Assembly (NCBI GenBank): GCA_964549245.1
Contig: CAZJUO010000001.1
Location: 1 to 54,513, forward strand
Length of the DNA: 54,513 nt
Reading direction: 5' to 3'
From: CAZJUO01 sp964549245
GTDB taxonomy: Bacteria; Patescibacteriota; Patescibacteriia; UBA10025; JAHIVO01
In this document: one piece after another, positions 1 to 7,689 of the stretch
How the letters are laid out: the number at the start of each line of letters is the position of its first letter
Numbering within the stretch: position 1 is the first letter of the stretch
Translations under genes and position numbers: made by a program
Notes under the pieces: model-generated
Databases searched by the model: none
Told to the model about the DNA's origin: nothing
Seen by the model: the letters and a program-made list of their open reading frames with translations, nothing else

Positions 1-587
1 TTGGCTTTTTTCCCGAGTTCCTCGCCCTTTTTGTGCAGGGCCAGGCCACCGCCTCGCGGATATGACCAGATAACCGCGGCCAAGCCGTATTGCTTGGCAG
101 TTTCAATCAAGGCCTGGGCGTTTTCAAACATCCGGTTAAAATTATTGGATGCGGGATAAATGGTATAACCGATAGCCGCGCAGCCGATCTGCAGGGCATC
201 TTCTACTGAACAGTAGACTGCCGGTGTCGGCGCGTCACCGCTCTTATTAAGATAGGTGCTGCTGTTCAGCTTGCAAATCATGGGAATAGCTCCGGCAAAA
301 TCACCGGCCGCCGCCTGAAGCGCCCCTTTGGGCATGGCAATGGCGCTGAAACCAGCCTCGAGCGCCAACTCAAATAAGTTGTGCGGGCTGTACATCGGGG
401 GGTTGGGGGCAAAAGACGGTCCGGGACCGTGTTCCATATCCTGGTCTACCGGCAGAATCATAATTTTTCCAGTGCCTGCCAATTCACCGTGGTTCAAAAT
501 CCTGGCCAGATTACCCAGTACAGCCAGGTTGTCCCCGCGATAATAACCAAGAATTTCTTTAACCCGTGGAGTCAGTATCTCCAGCAT
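1..587 (-). CDS. Class I fructose-bisphosphate aldolase (DhnA/FbaB type), C-terminus cut by window edge
   Basis: Reading the reverse strand from the ATG at 585-587 gives about 195 residues, open to the left edge. The start is supported by a strong AGGAGG ribosome-binding site at 593-599. The product would cleave fructose 1,6-bisphosphate to DHAP and glyceraldehyde 3-phosphate in the cytoplasm. Visible signatures of the archaeal/DhnA class I family are LPVDQDMEHGPGPSF near residue 45, a central segment with SVEDALQIGCAAIGYTIYP, and WSYPRGGGL near the cut end. The Schiff-base lysine region lies beyond the window and cannot be checked. It follows the ComEC-like gene by about 99 bases, in which I see no clear promoter. 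Confidence 0.88.
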   Translation of the reverse strand, partial: MLEILTPRVKEILGYYRGDNLAVLGNLARILNHGELAGTGKIMILPVDQDMEHGPGPSFAPNPPMYSPHNLFELALEAGFSAIAMPKGALQAAAGDFAGAIPMICKLNSSTYLNKSGDAPTPAVYCSVEDALQIGCAAIGYTIYPASNNFNRMFENAQALIETAKQYGLAAVIWSYPRGGGLALHKKGEELGKKA

Positions 588-686
588 TTTTTCCTCCTGT
601 CAAGATTTGAAAATTATTGTTGTATAATGAACGGAAATGATTAAAATATGCCTTGCAATAAAGCATTGTTCCATCTTAATAAATCT

Positions 687-2192
687 TTAAGCTTGCGTCA
701 AGGCATTACTTTGCTTTGAAAAATGCCTGCCTAATGCGAATAACAAGGCTAGCATCGCATAGCCCGCCACCAACCACGGCCAACTCACCGCTCCCAGCTC
801 AAATGAGGCAAAGTCAAGTTTGGCAAATGACTCGACTATAAAAATAATATAACTCAAAATCGTCCAGACAATCCAGCCAAACACCTGCCCAAGCAGCAGC
901 CAGGCTAATGATAGCAAGCCCGTGATAAACCCAAAACCCATAGCCACCGGAATAGCCGGTAAAATCAACACATTGACCAGTGGTGCCACTAAAGACAGCC
1001 GGCCAAACTGAAAAATAATCAGCGGCAGCGTCATAATGGTGGCTGATAACGTCGCCACCAGACTTTCTTGAATCTCGAAAATATTCGGCAGCCACTGGAA
1101 ATATCTTTTTAACATCGGCGAAACATAAACCAGCCCGATAGTTGCTAAAAACGACAATTGAAACCCAGCGTCAAAAATTAATACTTTTGGGTTTATTATA
1201 AGCATTACTAAAGCCGCTAAAACTAACGTATTGGTAATCCGGCTCATCCGCCCCAGTTGCGCTGCTAAAAGAACCAACATCCCCATGATCCCCGCCCGCA
1301 CGATAGAAGCCTGCGCACCGGTAATCAAAACAAAAAAACTAATCGCGCTAAGTGACACCCAAAAGGCCCCTTTTCTTGAAACCCCCAAATACTTGCACAT
1401 ATGCAAAACCAAAACAGCGATAATAGTAATATTATAACCCGATAGAGCCACAATATGCGTGGTACCGGTCAAATTAAAGCTTTGCATCAAATCATCGGGT
1501 ATGGCCTTTTTAGCACCTAAAATTAAACCTCCTAAAAAAGAAGCCTGCGGTTCGGGTAAAGCGTTCTGCACAGCTTCTACAAATGACGTTTTAATTTTTA
1601 ACAGCCAACTCATTATTATATTGCCGTGATTAGCAGCCACTAACTCGATATGCGGCCTATAGCACAACGAATAAATATCATACCGTGCTAAATATTGGTC
1701 ATAGTTGAAGATTCGACCGGTATCTTCATCAACAATCGGCTCTGGCGCTTGGAGCTGGCACGTTATGTGCAGTACATCGCCATACTGGTATTCGGGATAT
1801 AGATACGTATTAACCAAGATCCGCCCATACAATCCCCCCGACTGGTCAGGCATAACCGTCGTTGTCAATTTCACATGGCTTTTGCGCATATCCGGCTCCT
1901 GGCTGATCAAACCGATAAAGGTAAGCTCCTGTCCATTGTAATGTTTTATGTGATTGGCGTCACTGCTAGGTAAAGCCGTGCCATACCGTATTATACCAGC
2001 TGCAAAAAAAATACAGCACAAACCCACCAAACGTACTTTTTTATCGCCCCAAAAGATGATAGTCAGCGACAACCCTAATAACGCCAGGCTGTATACCGCC
2101 CACCATGGTACAGCAACAAACGAGCGTAGACCAACCCCCACAATAAATGCGAGACAACTTAATAAAAATATATTAGCTTTTGTAATGCTCAT
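687..2192 (-). CDS. ComEC/Rec2-family DNA-uptake channel, without metallo-beta-lactamase domain
   Basis: This 501-residue polytopic membrane protein has the ComEC layout. Two N-terminal membrane helices flank a soluble DUF4131-like region (about residues 60-180, with LTFIGLISQEPDMR). The Competence domain follows, beginning near residue 215 with FLGGLILGAKKAIPDDL and the motif LTGTTHIVALSGYN, then a series of hydrophobic helices to the C-terminus. ComEC forms the inner-membrane pore through which single-stranded DNA enters during natural transformation. Full-length ComEC is usually 700-800 residues with a C-terminal metallo-beta-lactamase nuclease domain; that domain is absent here, and the short form is frequent in CPR genomes. 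No other competence gene is in the window. Confidence 0.85.
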   Translation of the reverse strand: MSITKANIFLLSCLAFIVGVGLRSFVAVPWWAVYSLALLGLSLTIIFWGDKKVRLVGLCCIFFAAGIIRYGTALPSSDANHIKHYNGQELTFIGLISQEPDMRKSHVKLTTTVMPDQSGGLYGRILVNTYLYPEYQYGDVLHITCQLQAPEPIVDEDTGRIFNYDQYLARYDIYSLCYRPHIELVAANHGNIIMSWLLKIKTSFVEAVQNALPEPQASFLGGLILGAKKAIPDDLMQSFNLTGTTHIVALSGYNITIIAVLVLHMCKYLGVSRKGAFWVSLSAISFFVLITGAQASIVRAGIMGMLVLLAAQLGRMSRITNTLVLAALVMLIINPKVLIFDAGFQLSFLATIGLVYVSPMLKRYFQWLPNIFEIQESLVATLSATIMTLPLIIFQFGRLSLVAPLVNVLILPAIPVAMGFGFITGLLSLAWLLLGQVFGWIVWTILSYIIFIVESFAKLDFASFELGAVSWPWLVAGYAMLALLFALGRHFSKQSNALTQA

Positions 2193-2210
2193 TATTATAC
2201 TAAATAATGG

Positions 2211-2354
2211 TTAATGCTCTACATAGAATTCTTGAGCACTCGAACAAGGGTAGTCAGCCGGTTTCTGGACAAAACCAGCTTTTACGGGATTGTGGTGAAT
2301 ATAGTTTAGCTTTTGAATAAAAAAACTTTCCCTAAATAATCTGGGGAAAGTCAT
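2211..2354 (-). pseudogene. C-terminal remnant of a REP-associated tyrosine transposase (RAYT, IS200-like)
   Basis: The reverse strand encodes a 47-residue open frame from the ATG at 2352-2354 to a TAA at 2211-2213. It contains NYIHHNPVKAGFVQKPADY followed by PCSSAQEFY. This is the characteristic C-terminus of RAYT / Y1-transposase proteins (YIHxNPVKxGLVxxPxDYxxSS). The N-terminal part with the HUH motif and catalytic tyrosine is missing, and a stop codon lies just upstream, so this is a relic and not a functional enzyme. It sits immediately upstream of the ComEC-like start codon. REP-like palindromes of the kind RAYTs mobilise occur at 32.1-32.5 kb. Confidence 0.78.
2318..2351 (-). terminator. 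Hairpin plus T-tract inside the transposase remnant
   Basis: Arms ACTTTCCC (2325-2332) and GGGAAAGT (2344-2351) pair perfectly over 8 bp. On the reverse strand they are followed by seven T. It may act as a second terminator behind the 92-residue gene, but it lies inside the transposase relic and could be fortuitous. Confidence 0.45.
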
Positions 2355-2411
2355 TTATAAATAGTGATGTTTTCTACATTATAAACAGGGTGTCCTGCAA
2401 AGTCAAGCAAT

Positions 2412-2449
2412 AAAAAAGCAGGGACGCACAAATATGGTATCGTCCCTGC
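2412..2449 (-). terminator. Rho-independent terminator of the 92-residue gene
   Basis: A perfect 9-bp stem (GCAGGGACG at 2418-2426 with CGTCCCTGC at 2441-2449) is followed on the reverse strand by six T (2412-2417). It begins 8 bases after the stop codon of the small gene, as expected for an intrinsic terminator. Confidence 0.85.
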
Positions 2450-2457
2450 AAGCTTTG

Positions 2458-2736
2458 TTATAACGCAAAGTCTGATGGCAGCTTCCTGCCAATATCTGCC
2501 TTTTTACAGTACGTAACCGTTACTTCTGTGACTTTATCACCATTGTTTCTCAACTTACGAGCGTGTGTTCTCACACAACTCCCTAATTCTCGAATGGTGC
2601 CGATTGGGTGTCCGTTGACCAGGACTTCTGTCCCGCGGCAGCAAATTGATTGCGACCGGTCTGACGTACCATTGAAAATTTTGATCATCCCGATAGTGGT
2701 TAGCGGTACTGCTCTATTTTTCTTTGCGTTTTGCAT
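2458..2736 (-). CDS. Uncharacterised 92-residue protein with a long leader
   Basis: I do not recognise this family. The ATG at 2736 is preceded by a good AAGGAGAT ribosome-binding site. The protein is basic and soluble, without a signal peptide or membrane segment. Four cysteines are visible: a CC pair near residue 33 (ICCRGTEVLVNG), one in GSCVRTHARK and one in TYCKK. This could indicate metal or nucleic-acid binding, but no known motif is complete. The gene stands alone: it has a consensus promoter at 2952-2980, about 200 bases of structured leader and its own terminator at 2412-2449. That layout supports a real, independently regulated gene. Function unknown. Confidence 0.75.
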   Translation of the reverse strand: MQNAKKNRAVPLTTIGMIKIFNGTSDRSQSICCRGTEVLVNGHPIGTIRELGSCVRTHARKLRNNGDKVTEVTVTYCKKADIGRKLPSDFAL

Positions 2737-2776
2737 TATGGCGATCTCCTTTTCTTTAATGTTTCTCTCAACTATT

Positions 2777-2806
2777 TTAATTTACAAGGGACAATTTTTG
2801 TATCAT
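2777..2806 (-). other. Possible 9-codon upstream ORF in the leader of the 92-residue gene
   Basis: ATG at 2804-2806, preceded by GGGGAGGA, opens a reading frame MIQKLSLVN that ends 40 bases before the ATG of the 92-residue gene. An in-frame ATG lies 15 bases further upstream. It could be a leader peptide; nothing beyond position and ribosome-binding site supports it. Confidence 0.25.
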
Positions 2807-2876
2807 ATATCCTCCCCTCATTAGATAATTTGTTTTTATGTATTCCGAGTAAACTGTTCTCCTTTTTAAAATAGCA

Positions 2877-2935
2877 AGGAAGAGTTTGGTAAGCAGCGAG
2901 ATCGCCAAACCATACATACTTACCAAAACCCTCCC
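2877..2935 (-). promoter_or_regulatory. Large stem-loop in the 5' leader of the 92-residue gene
   Basis: The segments 2877-2893 and 2919-2935 form a 17-bp stem with a single mismatch, counting G-U pairs. The inner nine pairs (CTTACCAAA with TTTGGTAAG) are perfect. The 25-base loop contains a further small hairpin (GCG-ATCT-CGC). There is no T-tract after it, so it is not a simple terminator. Its position between promoter and coding region suggests a cis-acting RNA element. Confidence 0.55.
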
Positions 2936-2951
2936 GTCACCATTATTCATA

Positions 2952-2980
2952 ATGATACTTACAAACTATTATTTTGTCAA
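2952..2980 (-). promoter_or_regulatory. Sigma-70-type promoter for the 92-residue gene
   Basis: On the reverse strand TTGACA (2975-2980) and TATCAT (2952-2957) are separated by 17 bases. Transcription would start near 2945, leaving a leader of about 205 bases. It directly abuts the glmS terminator. Confidence 0.72.
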
Positions 2981-3023
2981 TAAAAAAAGCCGCCTATATT
3001 TAAATATTCAAATATTGACGGCT
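2981..3023 (-). terminator. Rho-independent terminator of glmS
   Basis: On the reverse strand AGCCG...CGGCT (2988-3023) forms a stem with an AT-rich inner extension (ATATTTG/AAATAT) and runs into seven T (2982-2988). It lies 10 bases after the glmS stop. Confidence 0.75.
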
Positions 3024-3033
3024 AAACTGTTGA

Positions 3034-4881
3034 TTATTCAACAGTTACTGATTTTGCCAAATGGCGCGGCTGGTCAACATTATGACCTAGCTCGACAGCC
3101 ACATAATAGGCAAAGAGCTGTAATGGCACCACAAATAAAATAGGGGTCAGGTAATACGTAATTGAAGGAATATAAATCACGTCATCAACATATGAAGCTA
3201 TCTCCTCATCACCTTCATTGGCGATGGCAATGACCGGGCCCTTGCGAACTTTTATTTCCTGGATATTGCTGATAATTTTCTTATAAAAATTATCTTTGCG
3301 CGGTACGATAACCACCGTAGGAAAATCTTCGCATATCATAGCCAGCGGCCCGTGCTTCATCTCGCCGGTTGGATACCCCTCGGCATGAATATATGATATT
3401 TCCTTCAATTTCAGCGCGCCTTCCAAAGCCACGGGATAATTAATACCGCGGCCCAAGAACAAAAAGTTCTTATACTGGCAGTATTTTTTAGCCAATTGTT
3501 GAATTACGGGACGCTGATCAACGACTTCCTGCACCATAGCGGTCAGGTTTCCCAAGTCCTTAAAGTACTTGGCGATCCATGCTTCTTTCCGTATGCCTTT
3601 TAATTCGCGCAAATACATACTTATCAAATTAAGCACCAATACTTGCGAAGTAAAAGCCTTAGTTGAAGCAACCCCGATTTCCGGACCAGCGTGGATATAG
3701 ACTCCTCCGCTTTTTTGCGTCTGTCTGGCCACTGAACTACCGACAACATTACACAATCCAAAAACCGGATAATGAAAACTCTTTACTCGTTCCATCGCGC
3801 GCAATAAATCAGCGGTTTCCCCCGATTGGCTAATAGCCCAGAAAGCTGACCGTTCGGGGAAACAGGGGTTCTCCTGGTTAGCCAATTCTGAAGCATTTTC
3901 ACAATACGCCGGTAGACCACTTATCTCTTGCAATAAAATCCTGCCGATCATGGCTGCGTATAAAGACGTTCCAGCCGCCATAAATGTCAACTGCGTAACG
4001 CTTTTCAAAACGTTTTCTGATTCTGAAAGTCCTCCTAAGGTAACGATACTACCATACGTTACTCGACCACGCATAGAGTTGGTGAGACTTACCGGCTGTT
4101 CGCAGATTTCTTTGAGCATGAAGTGGTCATAGTGTCCTTTCTCCGCTTCTTCCACAGTCCATTCAATTTTTTCAATAAGAGGCGATACGGCTACGTTATT
4201 CATATCTCGTATCTGATACCCTTTTGAGGATAAAATACCGATCTGGTGTTCCTCAACAACAATTTGTTGATTGGTATACTGGCGAAACGATTGAGCATCC
4301 GAAGCCACGAACCATTCATCTTCACCAAGGCCAATGCATAAAGGACTGCCATGGCGGGCAAAAATGATTATCCCGGGATGGTCCCGAAATATTGCTGCTA
4401 ATCCGTATGTGCCTTGCACTTCTTGTAAAGCCGAGCGAACAGCTTCCAGCGGATCGCCATTAAGGCATTTACCGATCAATTGAGCTAGCACCTCGGTATC
4501 CGTTTCCGTAGAAAATTGGCACCCTTCCTTTTCCAGAATTTTCCGCAAATCATCAAAGTTTTCGATAATACCATTATGTACGATAGCTACTTGTCCTTCA
4601 GAATCAATATGAGGATGAGCATTGATATCAGTAGGCAAGCCATGAGTACCCCATCGAGTATGCGCGATGCCATAAAAAATTGAACGATCAGTTAATCCGT
4701 CTTGTTTCAATATCGCCCTAAGATCTTTTATCTTTCCGGCTGACTTTCTGATCAAAATACAGCTTTGGTCCGGTATGGCTATACCAGCTGAATCATAGCC
4801 GCGGTATTCAACCCGCTGTAATCCGTTCAGTAATATCGGCACCACCTTCCGATGACCAATATAACCAACAATTCCACACAT
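3034..4881 (-). CDS. glmS: Glutamine-fructose-6-phosphate aminotransferase (isomerising)
   Basis: GlmS makes glucosamine 6-phosphate from fructose 6-phosphate and glutamine, the first committed step to UDP-GlcNAc and peptidoglycan. The 615-residue length is normal. The N-terminal class II glutaminase domain starts MCGIVGYIG, with Cys2 as nucleophile after Met removal, followed by RVEYRGYDSAGIAI and the HTRWGTHG motif. Two SIS sugar-isomerase domains follow (SQSGETADLLRAM near residue 350; ALEGALKLKEISYIHAEGY near residue 485). The C-terminus DQPRHLAKSVTVE is the canonical end. The gene has its own promoter (4941-4969) and terminator (2981-3023). I see no glmS ribozyme, since the leader is only about 50 bases. 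Confidence 0.97.
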   Translation of the reverse strand: MCGIVGYIGHRKVVPILLNGLQRVEYRGYDSAGIAIPDQSCILIRKSAGKIKDLRAILKQDGLTDRSIFYGIAHTRWGTHGLPTDINAHPHIDSEGQVAIVHNGIIENFDDLRKILEKEGCQFSTETDTEVLAQLIGKCLNGDPLEAVRSALQEVQGTYGLAAIFRDHPGIIIFARHGSPLCIGLGEDEWFVASDAQSFRQYTNQQIVVEEHQIGILSSKGYQIRDMNNVAVSPLIEKIEWTVEEAEKGHYDHFMLKEICEQPVSLTNSMRGRVTYGSIVTLGGLSESENVLKSVTQLTFMAAGTSLYAAMIGRILLQEISGLPAYCENASELANQENPCFPERSAFWAISQSGETADLLRAMERVKSFHYPVFGLCNVVGSSVARQTQKSGGVYIHAGPEIGVASTKAFTSQVLVLNLISMYLRELKGIRKEAWIAKYFKDLGNLTAMVQEVVDQRPVIQQLAKKYCQYKNFLFLGRGINYPVALEGALKLKEISYIHAEGYPTGEMKHGPLAMICEDFPTVVIVPRKDNFYKKIISNIQEIKVRKGPVIAIANEGDEEIASYVDDVIYIPSITYYLTPILFVVPLQLFAYYVAVELGHNVDQPRHLAKSVTVE

Positions 4882-4940
4882 TATAAAACCTCCAATTAGT
4901 TATAAAAGAACATTATTATCCAGTTAAAAACCGTTGCTCT

Positions 4941-4969
4941 ATTGTAAAATAACTTATAAAATAAGTCAA
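4941..4969 (-). promoter_or_regulatory. Sigma-70-type promoter for glmS
   Basis: On the reverse strand TTGACT (4964-4969) and TACAAT (4941-4946) are separated by 17 bases. This gives a leader of about 50 bases to the glmS ATG. Confidence 0.7.
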
Positions 4970-5013
4970 AACTAAAAAGGCAATACTTTACTCGTTAGCC
5001 CATGGTAATAGGT

Positions 5014-6111
5014 CTATTTTTTTGTTTGACTCCTTAGATAGTGCTCAATAAATGGCTCCAGTTTTCCATCAAGTACCGGCTCCACCTCATTGACTTCAAA
5101 TTTAGTCCGATGGTCCTTAACCATTTTATAGGGATGTATGACATATGAGCGGACCTGATTGCCCCAAGCCGCTTCTTGGTATTCTCCGCGTAATTTTTGC
5201 TTCTCTTCCTGCCGCTCCTCTTGGTAAAGTTTGTGGAGCTTGCTTTTCAATATTTTCATGGCGGTTTCCTTATTTTGCTGCTGTGAACGCTCGTTTTGGC
5301 ACGAAACCGATATGCCGGTCGGTATGTGGACGATTCTAACTGCAGAATAAGTAGTATTAACCGACTGCCCCCCATGGCCTGATGACATAAAGGTGTCAAT
5401 ACGCAAATCTTTGTCGTCAATTTTAACTTCCTCTAAATCACCTAATTCAGGCAAAACCTCAACCAGTGCAAAGGAAGTGTGCCTCATCTTTTCAGCGTCA
5501 AAAGGCGAAATGCGCACCAGCCGATGCACTCCCGCTTCTGCTTTTAAATAACCGTACGCATACCGGCCCCGCACTTCAAAGGTAGCGCTCTTTATGCCCG
5601 CCTCCTGGCCGACCGAAGAATCAACCATTTTTGTCTGCCACCCTTGGCGCTCCGCAAACCGTATGTACATGCGCAAGAGCATCGCCGCCCAATCCTGGGC
5701 ATCAACACCTCCGGCACCAGCGTGGATCGCTATGATGGCATTACGCTGGTCGTACGGTTCGGAAAATAAAATATAAAACTCCAAAGAATCAAATTCCTTT
5801 GATGATTTTTGATATTGTTTTTCCAAATCAGCTTTCAATGAATCGTCCTTTTCCGCCATCGCCTCTTTGGTTACTTGGTGAAGCTCTTCTACCTGCTGGC
5901 TGATCTTCTGCCACCGTTCCAGCTCCTTGCGCAATTCATCCAATTCCTGGCTTTTTTTCTTTGCCTGCTCCGGCGTATCCCAAAACCCCGGTTCTGACAT
6001 CTCGTATTCCAGTGATTTGATGCGATTTCGGGTAGTATCCAAATCAAGCTGCCGCCAAACCCGCCCAATCTTTTTTTGTAAATTGTTAATTTTCTCCAGA
6101 AGTTCTTTCAT
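5014..6111 (-). CDS. prfB: Peptide chain release factor 2, without programmed frameshift
   Basis: RF2 terminates translation at UAA and UGA. The 365-residue protein has the N-terminal coiled-coil domain, the tripeptide anticodon SPF at residues 202-204 (in VHRLVRISPFD), and the catalytic GGQ at 247-249 (SSGHGGQSVN). In most bacteria RF2 is made through a +1 frameshift at CTT-TGA-C around codon 25. Here the equivalent position reads CTT GAT (codons 22-23, 6043-6048) in one continuous frame, so the autoregulatory stop is absent. Presence of RF2 with intact SPF argues that UGA is a stop in this organism, unlike in Gracilibacteria and SR1. Confidence 0.96.
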   Translation of the reverse strand: MKELLEKINNLQKKIGRVWRQLDLDTTRNRIKSLEYEMSEPGFWDTPEQAKKKSQELDELRKELERWQKISQQVEELHQVTKEAMAEKDDSLKADLEKQYQKSSKEFDSLEFYILFSEPYDQRNAIIAIHAGAGGVDAQDWAAMLLRMYIRFAERQGWQTKMVDSSVGQEAGIKSATFEVRGRYAYGYLKAEAGVHRLVRISPFDAEKMRHTSFALVEVLPELGDLEEVKIDDKDLRIDTFMSSGHGGQSVNTTYSAVRIVHIPTGISVSCQNERSQQQNKETAMKILKSKLHKLYQEERQEEKQKLRGEYQEAAWGNQVRSYVIHPYKMVKDHRTKFEVNEVEPVLDGKLEPFIEHYLRSQTKK

Positions 6112-6149
6112 ATAGCTATCTTACCTTATTGAAATAACATTTGGCAAAT

Positions 6150-6178
6150 TTGACACCGGGCACCGTAATTTCTATACT
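6150..6178 (+). promoter_or_regulatory. Consensus sigma-70 promoter for glnA
   Basis: TTGACA (6150-6155), 17-base spacer, TATACT (6173-6178). Transcription should start near 6185, about 90 bases before the glnA ATG. Confidence 0.85.
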
Positions 6179-6186
6179 TAACTAAT

Positions 6187-6223
6187 TATACAAGGAGGTT
6201 TGAAAAAGCCTCTTTTGTGTATA
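6187..6223 (+). promoter_or_regulatory. Leader hairpin of glnA enclosing an extra Shine-Dalgarno-like site
   Basis: TATACA...GAGG (6187-6198) can pair with CCTC...TGTATA (6209-6223) around a loop, making an imperfect palindrome right at the predicted 5' end. The left arm contains AAGGAGG, but no good start codon follows it. The functional ribosome-binding site for glnA is a separate AAGGAGG about 10 bases before its ATG. The role is unknown; mRNA 5'-end stabilisation or regulator binding are possible. Confidence 0.45.
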
Positions 6224-6274
6224 AAACACGCAAAAAAATAAAATACAAATCGTTTTTTAATAAGGAGGCCTTTC

Positions 6275-7636
6275 ATGGCAAAAAAATCAAGAGCGTCAAA
6301 GGTTGATTCCGCAAAACAGGAAGAAATGGCAGGCTGTAAAAGTATCATTGACAACAACAAGATTGAGTTTGTAAATCTTCAGTTCACCGCACTTGGCGGA
6401 CAAGTAAAAAGCGTTCGTACTTCAAGTAAGACGTTTCTTGAAACTGCACAAACAGGGATCTGGTTTGACGGCTCATCTATTGAAGGTGAAGCGCGCATCG
6501 AAGAGAGTGATATGCATTTGGTACCTGATTTATCCACCTTTGCTTATCTACCTTGGAGCAAGAACGGCACCCCCGAAGCTAGGGTTATCTGCGATGTATA
6601 TGAACCAAACGGCAACCCCTTTATGGGAGACCCTCGTCAGATACTAAAACGAATCATTGCCCAGGCACAGGACTTTGGCGGCTGGGAATTAAACGTCGGT
6701 CCGGAAATCGAGTTTTTCCTGCTCAACAGGGATAATCTCAATCCTCATGACAATAAAGTCTATTTTGATTATACCCCACTATCCCGCGCTGATGACATTA
6801 TTAAAAGTGTCTTCAAAGCTATGGCCAGCTTTGGTTATCAATTGGAAACCGGGCATCACGAAGTTGCCCCAGGACAGCATGAGATTGATTTGCGCTTTAC
6901 TGACGCTTTGCGCTGCGCTGACGGCATCATTACCCTAAAAATGGCTATCAAAGCCTATGCCCACCCCGGCACACCGTTTATGGCTACGTTTATGCCCAAA
7001 CCGCTAGCTGGGCAAAACGGCTCTGGGATGCACATGCACCAGAGTTTATGGAAGAACGGGAAAAACGCATTTTACAATTCGCGGAGCAAATTCCTCTTGT
7101 CAACTATTGCCAAACAGTTTATCGCCGGCCAGCTCCATCATTGCGATGCCATAACAGCTATTGCCAATCCCATTCCCAATTCCTACAAACGTTTGGTACC
7201 GGGATACGAAGCCCCGTGCTATAAATGCTGGGGGCAAACAAATCGATCCGCGCTGATCAGAGTGCCAGCCAACCTTAAAGCAAAAGAAAGTACTGGCACT
7301 CGTGCAGAGATGCGTTCACCCGACCCGTTTTGCAATCCGTACCTGGCTATAGCAGCTCTATTGGCCGCTGGTTTGGATGGTATTAGAAATAAAATGACAC
7401 CACCCAAAATCGTTGAAGATGATGTGTATCAGTATACGCTCGTAGAACTAAAAAAAGCGCAGATCGGCATGCTGCCTGCTACCCTATCAGAATCACTCCT
7501 GCAGTTAAGAAATGACCCTATAATAGCCGCCGTTCTTGGCGAAGCTACCCTGGAACAATACTGCCGTCTAAAAACAGCGGAAATCGAAAAACTGCGGCAC
7601 GAAATTACACCCCTTGAAAGAGAGATGTACTTATAG
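6275..7636 (+). CDS. glnA: Type I glutamine synthetase
   Basis: Glutamine synthetase condenses glutamate and ammonia using ATP. The 453-residue protein carries the family motifs in order: beta-grasp domain ending GIWFDGSSIEG, the metal-binding glutamate in VGPEIEFFLL, then GHHEVAPGQHEIDLRF, then NGSGMHMHQSLW with the catalytic-loop histidine, and STGTRAEMRSPDP with the substrate arginine. Length and the short C-terminus fit the GSI-alpha subgroup. It is the only plus-strand gene here and is a complete transcription unit: consensus promoter at 6150-6178, RBS AAGGAGG, and terminator at 7651-7684. The product also supplies the amide donor for GlmS. The gene is uncommon in CPR genomes, and lateral acquisition is plausible. 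Confidence 0.96.
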   Translation: MAKKSRASKVDSAKQEEMAGCKSIIDNNKIEFVNLQFTALGGQVKSVRTSSKTFLETAQTGIWFDGSSIEGEARIEESDMHLVPDLSTFAYLPWSKNGTPEARVICDVYEPNGNPFMGDPRQILKRIIAQAQDFGGWELNVGPEIEFFLLNRDNLNPHDNKVYFDYTPLSRADDIIKSVFKAMASFGYQLETGHHEVAPGQHEIDLRFTDALRCADGIITLKMAIKAYAHPGTPFMATFMPKPLAGQNGSGMHMHQSLWKNGKNAFYNSRSKFLLSTIAKQFIAGQLHHCDAITAIANPIPNSYKRLVPGYEAPCYKCWGQTNRSALIRVPANLKAKESTGTRAEMRSPDPFCNPYLAIAALLAAGLDGIRNKMTPPKIVEDDVYQYTLVELKKAQIGMLPATLSESLLQLRNDPIIAAVLGEATLEQYCRLKTAEIEKLRHEITPLEREMYL

Positions 7637-7650
7637 ACGCACACTACAAA

Positions 7651-7684
7651 AAAACCTCTTTACCCAAGTAAAGAGGTTTTTATT
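7651..7684. terminator. Bidirectional terminator between glnA and the convergent 140-residue gene
   Basis: A perfect 12-bp stem (7651-7662 with 7669-7680, loop CCCAAG) is flanked by A-tract on the left and T-tract on the right. It can therefore terminate transcription from both convergent genes. Confidence 0.92.
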
Positions 7685-7689
7685 ATACT

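Noticed and set aside
687..2192. ComEC-like gene as truncated by mutation
   Set aside because: The frame ends cleanly after the last membrane helix and shorter ComEC forms without the beta-lactamase domain are frequent in this type of genome.
4882..4940. glmS ribozyme/riboswitch upstream of glmS
   Set aside because: The promoter leaves only about 50 bases of leader, too short for the ribozyme, and no matching core sequence is seen.
5014..6111. Possible alternative genetic code (UGA as Gly) as in Gracilibacteria or SR1
   Set aside because: A full RF2 with SPF and GGQ motifs is present, and the long genes read through with ordinary stops.
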